Shown piece by piece: positions 29,245 to 37,593 of a stretch of DNA of 64,000 nt (the first letter of the stretch is position 1; every line of letters starts with the position of its first letter). Origin of the DNA: Corynebacterium silvaticum (lineage in GTDB: Bacteria; Actinomycetota; Actinomycetes; Mycobacteriales; Mycobacteriaceae); NCBI RefSeq assembly GCF_004382825.2, contig NZ_SDQO02000002.1:620001-684000 (forward strand), in the 5' to 3' direction. The notes beneath the pieces were generated by a model. That model saw only the letters and a list, made by a program, of their open reading frames with translations, ran no database searches and was not told the DNA's origin. The position numbers and the translations under genes are program-made.

Positions 29245-30087
29245 TTAGGATTGCTTTTGAAGTCGATCGAGAATCTGCTGTAGCTCCTCAGGCGAGCGCT
29301 TGACTTCCACGGAGGTCCCCTTTGAATCCTCTGCCAGTGCGGCCTGCACCTCGGAGGTGTGCCACAACTCGATAAGCTTCTGCCACCTCGGGTCGTCCTT
29401 ATTCTCCTTCTTAGCCACTAACACATTGATATAAGGCTCTGCCTCAGCAGAAGAAGGATCGTCTTGGAAAATCGTGGTTTTGGCATCGATCCCTGCGCGA
29501 TCGAGGAAAGTGTTATTGATGACCGCAGGTTTGCCCTCGCCATAAGCCGCCGGCGCTGAAGCCGCCTCAACCGGGGTGACGGAGACCTTGGACTGTTCCT
29601 TATCGATGTCTGCCGGTGCCGGTAGATCGGGGCTGCCATCTTTAAGTTTGAGCAAACCCGCCGCCACCAACACATTCAATGCGCGAGCTTGGTTTGTCGG
29701 GTCATTAGGAATTGCTACGGAGTTTCCCTCAATTCCGTCGAGCGAATCATGGCCCTTCCAAAACAGTGCCAGAGGGATAATCTCCGTCGAACCGACAGGC
29801 ACCAAATCAGAGCCAGACTTGACGTTATATTCGGCAAGGAACTTCAAATGCTGGAACAAATTCACATCCAGCTGGTTCTGGCTGAGAGCTTGGTTAGGAG
29901 TGGAGAAGTCCGAAAATTTGACGACATCGAGCGTGATTCCCGCTTCTGCCGCTTTGTCTGTCCAGACTGTCCATGCCTTTTTCGTGGAGTCAGTGGTGCC
30001 GATTCGGACAGAATCGTCGATTCTTTCCGAAGAACAAGCGACAAGCCCTGTGCCTGCGATGGCCGCGATGCTGTGACGAATATTCAT
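29245..30087 (-). CDS. metQ: MetQ-family methionine-binding lipoprotein, second copy
   Basis: A 280-residue substrate-binding lipoprotein. A short signal peptide ends in LVACSS (lipid-modified Cys near residue 18), followed by the NlpA/MetQ fold (IGTTDSTKKAW, LNQLDVNLFQHLKFL-like, VAIPNDPTNQARALNVL, YGEGKPAVINNTFLDRAG). It is about 70% similar by eye to the neighbouring copy at 30316. Right after the lipobox it reads SSERIDDSVRIG, encoded by an exact R1 copy at 30011-30023, where the other copy has SSDAKDGTTIKIG. It lies nearest metN, so it may be the main partner of the ATPase. Both copies have their own operator upstream. Confidence 0.94.
   Translation of the reverse strand: MNIRHSIAAIAGTGLVACSSERIDDSVRIGTTDSTKKAWTVWTDKAAEAGITLDVVKFSDFSTPNQALSQNQLDVNLFQHLKFLAEYNVKSGSDLVPVGSTEIIPLALFWKGHDSLDGIEGNSVAIPNDPTNQARALNVLVAAGLLKLKDGSPDLPAPADIDKEQSKVSVTPVEAASAPAAYGEGKPAVINNTFLDRAGIDAKTTIFQDDPSSAEAEPYINVLVAKKENKDDPRWQKLIELWHTSEVQAALAEDSKGTSVEVKRSPEELQQILDRLQKQS
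30011..30023 (+). repeat. Dispersed palindrome R1, exact, inside the second metQ
   Basis: GAATCGTCGATTC followed by TTTCC. The paralogous metQ at 30316 lacks it at the equivalent place with almost equal length. Confidence 0.95.
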
Positions 30088-30199
30088 GGACGCGTGTTTT
30101 CTTCCTTTTGGCAGGTGCTCGGCACGTATGCTTTTGCTGCTTTATGAAAATCAGTTGAATTTTTGTTATCGCTGGCAGAGTAGTCGAGCGAACTTATTT

Positions 30200-30215
30200 T
30201 GTACAGCTTGGTCTA
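30200..30215. promoter_or_regulatory. McbR-type operator upstream of second metQ
   Basis: TGTAC-AGCTTG-GTCTA matches the McbR layout TAGAC-N6-GTCTA in spacing and right half, and shares AGCT with the other met sites here. It lies about 115 bp before the start. Confidence 0.75.
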
Positions 30216-30261
30216 TTCGGTGCTGAGTTAGGTCGGGGTGCTGATGGCCTACAAGGCATAA

Positions 30262-30298
30262 ACGCCCTGTCCCCGGCGATATGGCCGGGGTGGGGCGT
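30262..30298 (-). terminator. Hairpin downstream of first metQ
   Basis: ACGCCC...CCCCGGC pairs with GCCGGGG...GGGCGT around GATATG, a GC-rich stem between the two metQ genes. It may limit read-through from the first copy. Confidence 0.7.
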
Positions 30299-30306
30299 CG
30301 ATAAGC
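30294..30306 (-). repeat. Dispersed 13-mer R2, exact, intergenic next to metQ stop
   Basis: GGCGTCGATAAGC overlaps the 3' arm of the hairpin and ends 9 bases before the metQ stop codon. Confidence 0.75.
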
Positions 30307-30315
30307 GAAAAGCCG

Positions 30316-31182
30316 TTATTTACCTTGGATCTCTTCGAGGCGCTTGAGGATCTTTTGCAGTTCCTCGGGGGAGCGCTTTACCTCAACGGAAGTGCCCTTG
30401 GAATCTTCCTTGACACCCTCTTGGACTTCGGTGGAGTGCCACAGCTCGACTAGCTTGGCGATGTTCGGGTCATCCTTCTTGTCGGCCTTGGTGACGAAAG
30501 CGTTGATATAAGGCTCGGCTTCTTGGGACTCTGGGTTGTCTTGGAAAACAGCGAGCTTCGGATCAATGCCAGCTCGGTCCAGGAATGAGTTGTTGATGAT
30601 AGCTGGTTTGCCTTCGCCGTAGGCGGCGGTCGTCTGGGCTGCGTCGATGGGGGTGACCTTGACTTTGGAAGCACCTTCATCGATGTCTGCGGGCGCTGGC
30701 GTGACTAGGCCATCGTGCTTGAGCTTGAGCAGTCCGGCTTGGACAAGCACGTTGATCGCGCGGCCCTGGTTCGAGGAATCGTTAGGGATGGCGATGGATT
30801 CGCCGTCGATACCGTCTAAAGAGTCGTGACCCTTCCAGAACAACGCTAGAGGGACGATCTCGGTGGCTCCGACAGGGGTGAGGTCGGCGCCTTTTCCGGT
30901 GTTGTACTCTGCGAGGAATTTGAGGTGCTGGAAGAGGTTAACGTCGATTTGGTTCTGATTCAGAGCGTCGTTGGGGGTGGAGTAATCAGAGAAGTCGACG
31001 ATATCGAGTTTGATTCCGGCTTCCTTGGCCTTGTCCTCGAAGGCGCTCCAAGCCTTCTTTGTGGAATCCGTTGTGCCGATTTTAATGGTGGTTCCGTCCT
31101 TGGCATCGGAGGAGCACGCGACTAAACCCGTTGCGGCAAGCGTGGATGCGGCGATAACGGCGAGGCTGCGGAGCAGTTTCAT
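30316..31182 (-). CDS. metQ: MetQ methionine-binding lipoprotein, first copy
   Basis: A 288-residue lipoprotein with signal peptide and lipobox GLVACSS (Cys near residue 23). The NlpA/MetQ fold follows, with IGTTDSTKKAWSAF, NQNQIDVNLFQHLKFLAEY, VAIPNDSSNQGRAINVLVQ-like and AYGEGKPAIINNSFLDRAGID. It is the first gene of the minus-strand cluster and has two McbR-type operators upstream (31277 and 31457). A GC-rich hairpin separates it from the second metQ copy, so the two genes may be expressed at different levels. Tandem MetQ copies suggest increased capacity or two substrate preferences, for example L- and D-methionine or methionine sulfoxide, which is inference. Confidence 0.95.
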   Translation of the reverse strand: MKLLRSLAVIAASTLAATGLVACSSDAKDGTTIKIGTTDSTKKAWSAFEDKAKEAGIKLDIVDFSDYSTPNDALNQNQIDVNLFQHLKFLAEYNTGKGADLTPVGATEIVPLALFWKGHDSLDGIDGESIAIPNDSSNQGRAINVLVQAGLLKLKHDGLVTPAPADIDEGASKVKVTPIDAAQTTAAYGEGKPAIINNSFLDRAGIDPKLAVFQDNPESQEAEPYINAFVTKADKKDDPNIAKLVELWHSTEVQEGVKEDSKGTSVEVKRSPEELQKILKRLEEIQGK

Positions 31183-31276
31183 TGTGGAGTCCTTTAGCGA
31201 GATTTTGTTCGGGTGTTATGAAGATAAAAGGGTGAGCAAGAAAGCTTTTCGACGCCAGCCGAAGGTCACTTATCTA

Positions 31277-31292
31277 TAGACAGCTCGGTTAA
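31277..31292. promoter_or_regulatory. McbR-type operator, proximal to metQ
   Basis: TAGAC-AGCTCG-GTTAA: perfect left half-site with the common AGCT centre, about 95 bp upstream of the metQ start. Confidence 0.65.
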
Positions 31293-31456
31293 CCGATTGG
31301 ACTCTATGAGGATGATCGTGACGACTGAATCGTACATATAGGATCTGGAGGGCAGTGTGGTTAGCACTGTTCAGTGCCTATTTTTGTTCAGGCGAAGATG
31401 GAAATCCTCTAGGTTTATGCGGTTATCACTGGGACAGTAGTTGAGGTCGGTCAAAA

Positions 31457-31472
31457 TGTACAGCTTTGTCTA
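31457..31472. promoter_or_regulatory. McbR-type operator, distal to metQ
   Basis: TGTAC-AGCTTT-GTCTA, the same left and right halves as the site before the second metQ. Confidence 0.65.
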
Positions 31473-31663
31473 GTAATTGATCTTATTTTTGTAGATTAAA
31501 AGTTCTAATAGGGTGCCGCTTGGATAGGCTCGGCGGTAGAAAATGCCTGTAAGCCATATATTTTTCAGTCTGTGTAATCGTGTTGTTAAATTTATCGACT
31601 TTATATTTGAATAAATTCATTCAGGGGTGAGGCGAAGAGCAGATGGGGAAGATGTGTGGGAAA

Positions 31664-31676
31664 GAATCGACGATTC
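31664..31676 (+). repeat. Dispersed palindrome R1, exact, upstream of or at the start of the PH-domain gene
   Basis: Core GAATCGACGATTC with GGGAAA/TTTCCC arms, 19 bases before the preferred ATG. Confidence 0.95.
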
Positions 31677-31694
31677 TTTCCCACCTTTGCCAAA

Positions 31695-32153
31695 ATGGTC
31701 GTTGTGAACCCGGTTTCCTCCAAACTCGTCGCGGCTCGCCTTATTGCGTTGATGCCTTGCTTCGTGGTCGCTTTTGTTGGTTTTGCTATCTCTGCGTATG
31801 TGTGGAGTCCTTGGTTGTGGGCGGGGGGTGTCGTTACGCTCGTGGCTGCGTTGTGGGTGGCGTGGCTTATTCCTTTGCAGGTGCGAAACCTTGGCTGGGA
31901 AGAGCGTGATGATGAATTGCTGATTACTAAGGGAAAGATGTGGCGGACACTCACCGTGGTGCCTTACGGCAGGATCCAATTTGTCGATGTCACCGAGGGG
32001 CCTATCGCTTCGCGCTTTGGTCTTGCCCGCGTTGAGCTGCATACTGCCTCTTCCACGAGTGATTCGGCGATCCCTGGCCTGGAGGTTGATCAGGCTCATG
32101 AGCTTAGGCGGAGGTTATCGGAAAAGGCTCGGGAGAGGATGAGCGGGCTATGA
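31695..32153 (+). CDS. PH-domain (YdbS-type) membrane protein
   Basis: A 152-residue protein from ATG 31695; an in-frame start at 31656 would add 13 residues translated from the R1 palindrome (KNRRFFP) and is less likely. Two membrane helices at about 10-52 (LIALMPCFVVAFVGFAISAYV and WLWAGGVVTLVAALWVAWLI) are followed by a bacterial PH domain (DDELLITKGKMWRTLTVVPYGRIQFVDVTEGPI is the core, split about residues 68-100). Family members are YdbS-like, with unknown function in the membrane. It overlaps the next gene by ATGA, so both are translated as a pair, as ydbS-ydbT are in Firmicutes. Confidence 0.87.
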   Translation: MVVVNPVSSKLVAARLIALMPCFVVAFVGFAISAYVWSPWLWAGGVVTLVAALWVAWLIPLQVRNLGWEERDDELLITKGKMWRTLTVVPYGRIQFVDVTEGPIASRFGLARVELHTASSTSDSAIPGLEVDQAHELRRRLSEKARERMSGL

Positions 32154-33454
32154 CCTCGGAGGCTCAGGGCGAGCGTGTGTTATCTAGGGGGGAGCGGGTA
32201 GCTGGCATGCGCAGGGTGCATCGGCTGACTCCCTTGCTTCGCTTTTGGAGTGGGATCGTGGCGCTTGTGTCTTTGCTGGTGGTCAATATTGATCGGGACG
32301 AGATTCGTTTTGTTGTTGAGCATCAGGATTATGTGTTTTATGCCGTGGGGGCGGTGCTGCTGAGTGTGCTTGTGGTGTGGGCGGTGTCGGGGTTCTGGTG
32401 GAGGTCGGAAGGCTTTGACATCACGGAACAAGACGTCACCGTTGCGCGCGGAGTTCTTAACGCGAAGCTGCGTTCCGCCAGGCGTGATCGCATTCAAGCT
32501 GTGGACATCGTGGAGTCGGTGATTGCGCGACTATTTCGCGTGGTGGAGGTGCGCGTAGAGACTGCAGGCGGCAGGGATTCCGTACTGACGATTGGCTATC
32601 TGACGCGTGAAGAAGGGGAAGCCGTTCGACGTGAGTTGCTGGGGGAGCCTGTCGAACAATCAGGGGAGCATATTCGAGTTTTCAGAATCTTGCTGGGCAC
32701 TGCGTTGACGCACGGCACGTGGTTGTGTTGCGTGGGGCTGCTGTTTCTGGTTCCTGGCGGAGCTACCGCGGCGGTGCCTTTTGTGGTGGGAATCGTCCCT
32801 TCCGCCTGGGGAGTGATCGATAAAGGGTGGCAGTTCCAGTCCAGCTTTGTAAGTGACGCGGAGGGGCCGAGCATTCACGTGTCCTATGGTCTGGCTGATC
32901 GTCGGAAGCAATCCATTCCTTTGTCGCGGATTCATGCGGTGGAAATTTCGCAACCCGCGTTGTGGCGCTTTGTCGGTTGGTGGCGAGTGCGGGTCTCGGT
33001 CGTGGGCTATGGGGTTAAGGACAAAAAAGCGGGGACGACGACGTTGCTTCCGGTAGGCACATGTGATCAAGCAATGGATTTGGTACGTGAGATCACCGGA
33101 ATTTCCCTCGATCCACGGCGAGAGAGCGATCCCACTTTGAGAAGCCCGCGCCGGGCGCGGTGGATTTCCCCGTTGGATGTGAGTAATCAGACAGTAAAGC
33201 TTTTCGACGGCTATGCGGTGACGCGGTTTGGGTGGCTTCGTCGGCGCGCTGCTGTGGTGGAAACGGCGCATATTCAGGAACTTAGCGTGGTCCAAGGGCC
33301 TATTCAGAGATTGCTGCGATTACAGACCGTGCGTTTAGACCTTGTGGCGGGGCCGGTGTTAATGCAGGGGCGTGATCTTGGTGAGGTGCAGGCACAGGAA
33401 CTGGTGAACTCTTTAAGGGGTAGAAAGTTCAACGCGTTGAATGACGCGTCTTGA
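32150..33454 (+). CDS. PH-domain (YdbT-type) membrane protein
   Basis: The 434-residue partner of the preceding gene, started by an ATG overlapping its stop. Membrane helices lie at about 32-50, 62-83 and two near 178-220. Bacterial PH domains are seen at about 85-165 (GFDITEQDVTVARGVLN, RRDRIQAVDIVESVIARLFRVVEV), 240-310 (HVSYGLADRRKQSIPLSRIHAVEIS) and 355-425 (KLFDGYAVTRFGWLRRRAAVVETAHIQEL). Three repeated PH units are the hallmark of YdbT. The pair is thought to act in membrane stress, known mainly from Bacillus, so the role here is inference. Confidence 0.87.
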   Translation: MTSEAQGERVLSRGERVAGMRRVHRLTPLLRFWSGIVALVSLLVVNIDRDEIRFVVEHQDYVFYAVGAVLLSVLVVWAVSGFWWRSEGFDITEQDVTVARGVLNAKLRSARRDRIQAVDIVESVIARLFRVVEVRVETAGGRDSVLTIGYLTREEGEAVRRELLGEPVEQSGEHIRVFRILLGTALTHGTWLCCVGLLFLVPGGATAAVPFVVGIVPSAWGVIDKGWQFQSSFVSDAEGPSIHVSYGLADRRKQSIPLSRIHAVEISQPALWRFVGWWRVRVSVVGYGVKDKKAGTTTLLPVGTCDQAMDLVREITGISLDPRRESDPTLRSPRRARWISPLDVSNQTVKLFDGYAVTRFGWLRRRAAVVETAHIQELSVVQGPIQRLLRLQTVRLDLVAGPVLMQGRDLGEVQAQELVNSLRGRKFNALNDAS

Positions 33455-33513
33455 TATAGGTGAAATGTGGTGTTAGCTTCTGTTTTGGAATATTTTTCAA
33501 ACAGGAGCATTTC

Positions 33514-34470
33514 ATGTCTAAACTTGCCCGCGGTTTGGCCGCAGGAATGGTTGTTTCCCTTGCTCTCGTCGGATGCTCAAGTGCCGGCAACAATAAAGAT
33601 AAGGGCCATAGCAAACTCGGAGTTGTGGCGACCACCACCCAAATCTGCGATTACATGAAAAACATCGACGCCGACGTTAACCTCACGTGCCTGCTAGCCC
33701 CCAACGCTTCAGCGCACGAACATGAGATGACTCGTGAACAAATGGACGCGTTGCCTAAAGCCGATCTGCTCCTGAAAAACGGCATCGACCTCGAACACTT
33801 CCTTGACAATGCTGTCACGTCCTCGGGATTCTCCGGGACTACTGTGGATACTTCTGAAGGCGTCTCTATAGCGAAGTGGCCATTCCCTCCAGAAGAAGGC
33901 GAAAGCCAGCCTGAATTCACCCACGATCCGCATATTTGGACAAGCCCACGCAACGCGAAAATCCAAGTGGAAAACATTGGAAAAGCATTGGAAAAGGCCG
34001 ACCCAGATCATGCGGCTGAGTACAAGAAACGGGTGGATGGGTACGTCGAAAAGCTTGTAGACCTTGACAAGTGGATCTCTGATTCCCTGGCATCCGTCCC
34101 AGAGACGGAACGCATCCTCTTTACCTCGCATGATGCTTTCGGCTACTTCTCACGGGACTACAGCGTGAAGTTCATCGGGGCCGCGCTCTCCGACTTCAAC
34201 TCTCAGCAAGACGCCACCGCGGATCACATCAATTCAGCCGCCGCCCAGGTGCGCGAATCCGGTGCCAAGGTGCTCTTCGCGGAAAACTCCAACAGTTCGC
34301 GTTCCATCGAAGCCGTGGCAAAGGCCGCCGGGGTGAAACTCGGTGGAGAACTCTACGGAGACTCCCTAGGCCCTGACGTCACCTACATTCAATCAATCGT
34401 CCACAATGTGGAGGCCTTGGTAGAAGGATGGGGCGGCAAACTCGCAGAAAAGCCAGCCTCGCTGGGATAA
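33514..34470 (+). CDS. mntA: Manganese/zinc ABC transporter substrate-binding lipoprotein
   Basis: A 318-residue cluster A-I metal-binding lipoprotein. The signal peptide ends in the lipobox LVGCSS (C21), and ATG 33514 is preceded by ACAGGAG. Candidate metal ligands of the TroA/MntA family are visible: His in NASAHEHEM, His in THDPHIW, Glu in LFAENSNSS and Asp in GELYGDSLG. It starts an operon with an ATPase, two permeases and a DtxR-family repressor, the exact order of the C. diphtheriae mntABCD-mntR operon. That context favours Mn2+ over Zn2+. Expression is expected to be repressed by MntR with manganese. Confidence 0.93.
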   Translation: MSKLARGLAAGMVVSLALVGCSSAGNNKDKGHSKLGVVATTTQICDYMKNIDADVNLTCLLAPNASAHEHEMTREQMDALPKADLLLKNGIDLEHFLDNAVTSSGFSGTTVDTSEGVSIAKWPFPPEEGESQPEFTHDPHIWTSPRNAKIQVENIGKALEKADPDHAAEYKKRVDGYVEKLVDLDKWISDSLASVPETERILFTSHDAFGYFSRDYSVKFIGAALSDFNSQQDATADHINSAAAQVRESGAKVLFAENSNSSRSIEAVAKAAGVKLGGELYGDSLGPDVTYIQSIVHNVEALVEGWGGKLAEKPASLG

Positions 34471-34545
34471 TCCGACTCTTCACCAACGCGTCATGAAGGC
34501 CTTCCTATGAAGGTCCTCACCTGTCTTTCGAGAGAAAACCCATGA

Positions 34546-35313
34546 ATGAAACCCATGAATACTGATAACACCACAACACGGAAGCTAGATGTGAACAGCC
34601 CAGTTCTTCAGTTTGATAACGCGAGTTTTGCTTATGGAAAAGGCCCCAACAGGAATGTTGCGTTGCAAGGAGTGACAGGCAAGCTATATCCCGGTGAGGC
34701 ACTCGCATTGATCGGGCCGAATGGGGCGGGGAAGACGACGTTGCTTAAGGGGATTGTAGGAATCGTCGATTCTTTCCAAACAATCGTCGATCGCGGCACC
34801 AACAATTCCATCGGATACGTCCCCCAATCCGCGGATTTGGACCTGACCTTTCCGGTGACAGCACGGGACGTTGTGGCGATGGGGTTGTACAACGAGTCGG
34901 GATGGAAACCCACGTTCTTGCGAAAAAACCCAGCGAAGGATCCGAGGGTGGACGCTGCGCTGACGAGGGTTGGGCTGTTGGATCGGGCGTCGAAACGCTT
35001 TGGTGAGCTCTCGGGCGGGCAGCGTCAGCGCGTACTGATCGCCCGCGCCCTTGTGGCGACGCCTCGATTAGTGCTTCTCGACGAACCTTTCAACGGGCTG
35101 GACGAGCCAAATCGCAAAGAGCTACTCCGCATCATTGATGCCGCTAAACGCGAAGGCGTGGCAGTCGTCGTGTCCACCCACGACCTGCTGCTAGCCGAAG
35201 AAACCTGCGATAAAGCGCTGCTTTTGGCCGGCCGGCAAATTGCTTTCGGCGCGATCGATGATGTGATGATCCCCGACCTCATCGCTCGTGCCTATGGAGG
35301 GCCCCGTGGTTAA
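34546..35313 (+). CDS. mntB: Manganese ABC transporter ATP-binding protein
   Basis: A 255-residue ATPase with Walker A GPNGAGKTT (about 59-67), the Q-loop YVPQSADLD, the signature ELSGGQRQR and Walker B LVLLDEPFNGLD. The start is ATG 34546 or the in-frame ATG 34555. An exact R1 palindrome at 34760-34772 directly after Walker A encodes GIVDSFQ, where relatives carry a short variable stretch. It overlaps the following permease gene by 8 bp, so the operon is tightly coupled. It energises uptake of metal delivered by MntA. Confidence 0.94.
   Translation: MKPMNTDNTTTRKLDVNSPVLQFDNASFAYGKGPNRNVALQGVTGKLYPGEALALIGPNGAGKTTLLKGIVGIVDSFQTIVDRGTNNSIGYVPQSADLDLTFPVTARDVVAMGLYNESGWKPTFLRKNPAKDPRVDAALTRVGLLDRASKRFGELSGGQRQRVLIARALVATPRLVLLDEPFNGLDEPNRKELLRIIDAAKREGVAVVVSTHDLLLAEETCDKALLLAGRQIAFGAIDDVMIPDLIARAYGGPRG
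34760..34772 (+). repeat. Dispersed palindrome R1, exact, inside mntB
   Basis: GAATCGTCGATTC followed by TTTCC, encoding GIVDSF. Confidence 0.9.
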
Positions 35314-36148
35314 CGAGTTATCGCAGCTTCTGAACATCCCGCCCTACCTCCTGCGCCCAATCATCCTTCTTACCGTCCTTGGCATTGTGTCGGGATTGGT
35401 AGGGGTGATCGTTAACCTTCGCAAACTGGAGTTTAATGCGGAGGCCGTGGTGCATGCGGTTTTCCCTGGGATAGTGGCTGGGGCGGTGTTTGGTGGGAGA
35501 GAATCGATCATTCCTTACGCCTCCGTGGTCGCGGTAGTGGTGGCGGTGGTCCTCACTTTCGCGTCGCGCCGCTCGGAGGCCGGAACCGCCATCGTGCTTA
35601 CTTCGTTTTTCTCCGCGGGCGTTGTCTTATCTCTGAAGAAGGGCGACTTATCAGGGCAACTTGAGGCGTTGATGTTTGGACGATTGCTTGAATCGACCGA
35701 CAAGCGTTTAGGTGAGGCGCTTGTTGTCTGCGCGGTCGCGGTCCTCATCATGGCGATTACATGGCGAAACCAGATTTTTGTCGCTTTTGACCGCCCAGGC
35801 GCGAAAGCTTCAGGCGTGAACGTTGTGCTTTACGACGCCGCCATCAATGTCGCAATTGCAGCGGTCGTGGTCTCTGCATCGACAGCCATCGGAACGCTTC
35901 TTGTTATCGGCTATCTAGTGATCCCCGGCGCCGCTGCTCGCCTCGTGAGCACCCGCATCCGACACATGGTCCCCATCGCCATGGCGGTCGGGCTCATCGG
36001 TGGCTATATCGGACTATGGATCACCGGAGTCTCTGCACGGATCTCCCCGCAGGCGGCCGTTGCGCTCTCTGTGGTTGCTATGTACTTCCTAGCGCTAGGC
36101 CTAGCCAGGCTTGGGCGTCGAGCAGGAAAGAGTGAAGCACCATGCTAA
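35306..36148 (+). CDS. mntC: Manganese ABC transporter permease, first subunit
   Basis: A 280-residue ABC-3 family permease with about eight membrane helices. GTG 35306 with GGAGG just upstream is preferred. It overlaps the end of mntB. Visible family segments include IVSGLVGVIVNLRKLEFNAEAVVHAVFPGIV near the N-terminus (the ABC-3 VLRRLAFxGDAxxHAxLPG-type loop) and STAIGTLLVIGYLVIPGAAARLV in the coupling region. A two-mismatch R1-like sequence (35501) encodes ESIIPYA. It probably forms a heterodimer with the next gene product to make the metal channel. Confidence 0.92.
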   Translation: MVNELSQLLNIPPYLLRPIILLTVLGIVSGLVGVIVNLRKLEFNAEAVVHAVFPGIVAGAVFGGRESIIPYASVVAVVVAVVLTFASRRSEAGTAIVLTSFFSAGVVLSLKKGDLSGQLEALMFGRLLESTDKRLGEALVVCAVAVLIMAITWRNQIFVAFDRPGAKASGVNVVLYDAAINVAIAAVVVSASTAIGTLLVIGYLVIPGAAARLVSTRIRHMVPIAMAVGLIGGYIGLWITGVSARISPQAAVALSVVAMYFLALGLARLGRRAGKSEAPC

Positions 36149-36951
36149 TCGACGTCCTCACCCTCCCCATCCTAGAACTCATCAGCGTAGGCGCTCTCTG
36201 CGGGCTTGTCGGCGTATTCACAGTGTTGAAGCAACGCGTATTCTTTACCGAATCCGTCACCCACGCCACATTCCCCGGGGCTATTCTGGGCGTCGTGATC
36301 CTGGGGCGTGACGGCCTTTACCTCGGAGCACTCATTATGTGCATTCTCATGGCCGTAGCAATGAGATGGCTCACCCGAATTCACGGGCAGTCATCGCAGG
36401 CCTCTGCCGGGATCATCCTCACAGTGAGTTTTGCGCTTGGCTACTTCCTCAACAAATGGTTCGCCCCGTTGCCCATCAGAATCGAGGGATTTTTAGCGGG
36501 ATCGGTGCTCACGGTAAGGGTTTTTGATGTTGTGGTAGCGGGGGTTGTGTTAGTTGTTTCTGTAGGAATCGTCAATTCTTTCCAGAAACACCTCGTCTAT
36601 TACAGCTTCGATGAGATGGGATTCCGCGCGGCAGGCGGAAACGTGAAGTTAGCTGAGTCCCTGATCCTCGCCATGATTGTGGCAACGGTCGTATGCGTTA
36701 TCCCAGCCATTGGAACGATTTTGTCTATCGCGCTTATCGCTGCGCCTACGGCAGGCTTGCACTTCCTCGTCTCCAGCCCCACCAAATTGTTATGGCTTGC
36801 CCCTATGGTGGGCGTAAGTATAGGGCTTGTTGGTTTGGGGATCGCTGTAGCCTTCAACCTGTCGGCCGGTGGAACGATCGCGGTGGTGGCCGGTGTATTC
36901 TACGGAGTATGCATGTCTCTGAGCTCCCTCAAAAGTCCCAGGACTACTTGA
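36142..36951 (+). CDS. mntD: Manganese ABC transporter permease, second subunit
   Basis: A 269-residue ABC-3 permease with about eight helices. It starts with LTLPILELISVGALCGLVGVFTVLKQRVFFTESVTHATFPGAILG, the same ABC-3 N-terminal loop as its partner, seen in shorter pieces. PAIGTILSIALIAAPTAGLHFLV is the coupling segment. Its start overlaps the mntC stop by 7 bp and its end overlaps mntR by 43 bp. A one-mismatch R1 copy at 36566-36578 encodes GIVNSFQ. The compact overlaps show that the whole mnt unit is co-translated. Confidence 0.92.
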   Translation: MLIDVLTLPILELISVGALCGLVGVFTVLKQRVFFTESVTHATFPGAILGVVILGRDGLYLGALIMCILMAVAMRWLTRIHGQSSQASAGIILTVSFALGYFLNKWFAPLPIRIEGFLAGSVLTVRVFDVVVAGVVLVVSVGIVNSFQKHLVYYSFDEMGFRAAGGNVKLAESLILAMIVATVVCVIPAIGTILSIALIAAPTAGLHFLVSSPTKLLWLAPMVGVSIGLVGLGIAVAFNLSAGGTIAVVAGVFYGVCMSLSSLKSPRTT

Positions 36952-37583
36952 AAAACGTGTGGGATCTACACGAAGCCACCGGAAAGCCCGTTCCACTGGG
37001 CGAACTCGCAGCTAGAATGTCTGAGAAAACGTCGACGGCGTCTGAAGCAGTAAAGAAGCTCGTCGCACGGGGTTTCCTTGACCATGAGCGCTATGGGGGC
37101 ATTTTGCTTACAGACGCCGGGAATGCTCTAGCTACCCAAGTTGTTCGCCGGCACCGGCTTATTGAGATGTTCCTGTTTGACACGCTTGGCTATACATGGG
37201 ACGAAGTTCATGAAGAGGCAGAAATCTTAGAGCATGCGCTTTCCGACAGATTGCTTGAGCGTATCGACGCCCACCTAGGCCACCCAACACGAGATCCGCA
37301 CGGCGATCCGATTCCTTCTCAGGAAGGAATCGTCGATTCCGTCCCAACACGAGAGCTCGGCGAGTTTGAAATCGGCGAAACTGTGATCGTGGAACGAATC
37401 CATGACCGTGATCCGGACTTGTTGCGGTACCTTGCAGAGCATGGCGTACTGCCAGGCGTATCCGTAACAATCAAACAACCCGCATACCCAGGGATGAGCC
37501 TTATTTCGGTAGCAGGAAAAGATGTTCCGCTTGCCGACGCCAGCCTGTGGGCGATTAACGTGACGGGGACGTCGAAAAGCTAA
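36909..37583 (+). CDS. mntR: DtxR-family manganese-responsive repressor MntR
   Basis: A 224-residue metal-dependent repressor. The N-terminal winged helix-turn-helix is SQDYLKNVWDLHEATGKPV to LVARGFLDHERYGGILLT, the dimerisation and metal domain is RRHRLIEMFLFDTLGYTWDEVHEEAEILEHALSD, and a C-terminal SH3-like FeoA domain begins near 155. ATG 36909 (MHVSELPQKSQDY) overlaps mntD. As fifth gene of the mnt operon it matches C. diphtheriae MntR, which represses mntABCD with Mn2+. An exact R1 palindrome (37327-37339) encodes GIVDSVP in the linker before the SH3 domain. The 3' end reads GTCGAAAAGC-TAA, an R2-like motif carrying the stop. Confidence 0.92.
   Translation: MHVSELPQKSQDYLKNVWDLHEATGKPVPLGELAARMSEKTSTASEAVKKLVARGFLDHERYGGILLTDAGNALATQVVRRHRLIEMFLFDTLGYTWDEVHEEAEILEHALSDRLLERIDAHLGHPTRDPHGDPIPSQEGIVDSVPTRELGEFEIGETVIVERIHDRDPDLLRYLAEHGVLPGVSVTIKQPAYPGMSLISVAGKDVPLADASLWAINVTGTSKS
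37327..37339 (+). repeat. Dispersed palindrome R1, exact, inside mntR linker
   Basis: GAATCGTCGATTC with left arm GGAAG; it encodes EGIVDSVP. Confidence 0.9.
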
Positions 37584-37593
37584 GCGATCGCTC

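Larger units (their letters stand above)
31183..31694. other. Divergent regulatory region between metQ and the PH-domain genes
   Basis: Just over 500 bp with no convincing gene. It holds two McbR-type operators, an R2-like motif GCTTTTCGACGCC (31244-31256), an AT-rich stretch at 31480-31620 and an exact R1 palindrome at 31664. Confidence 0.6.
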
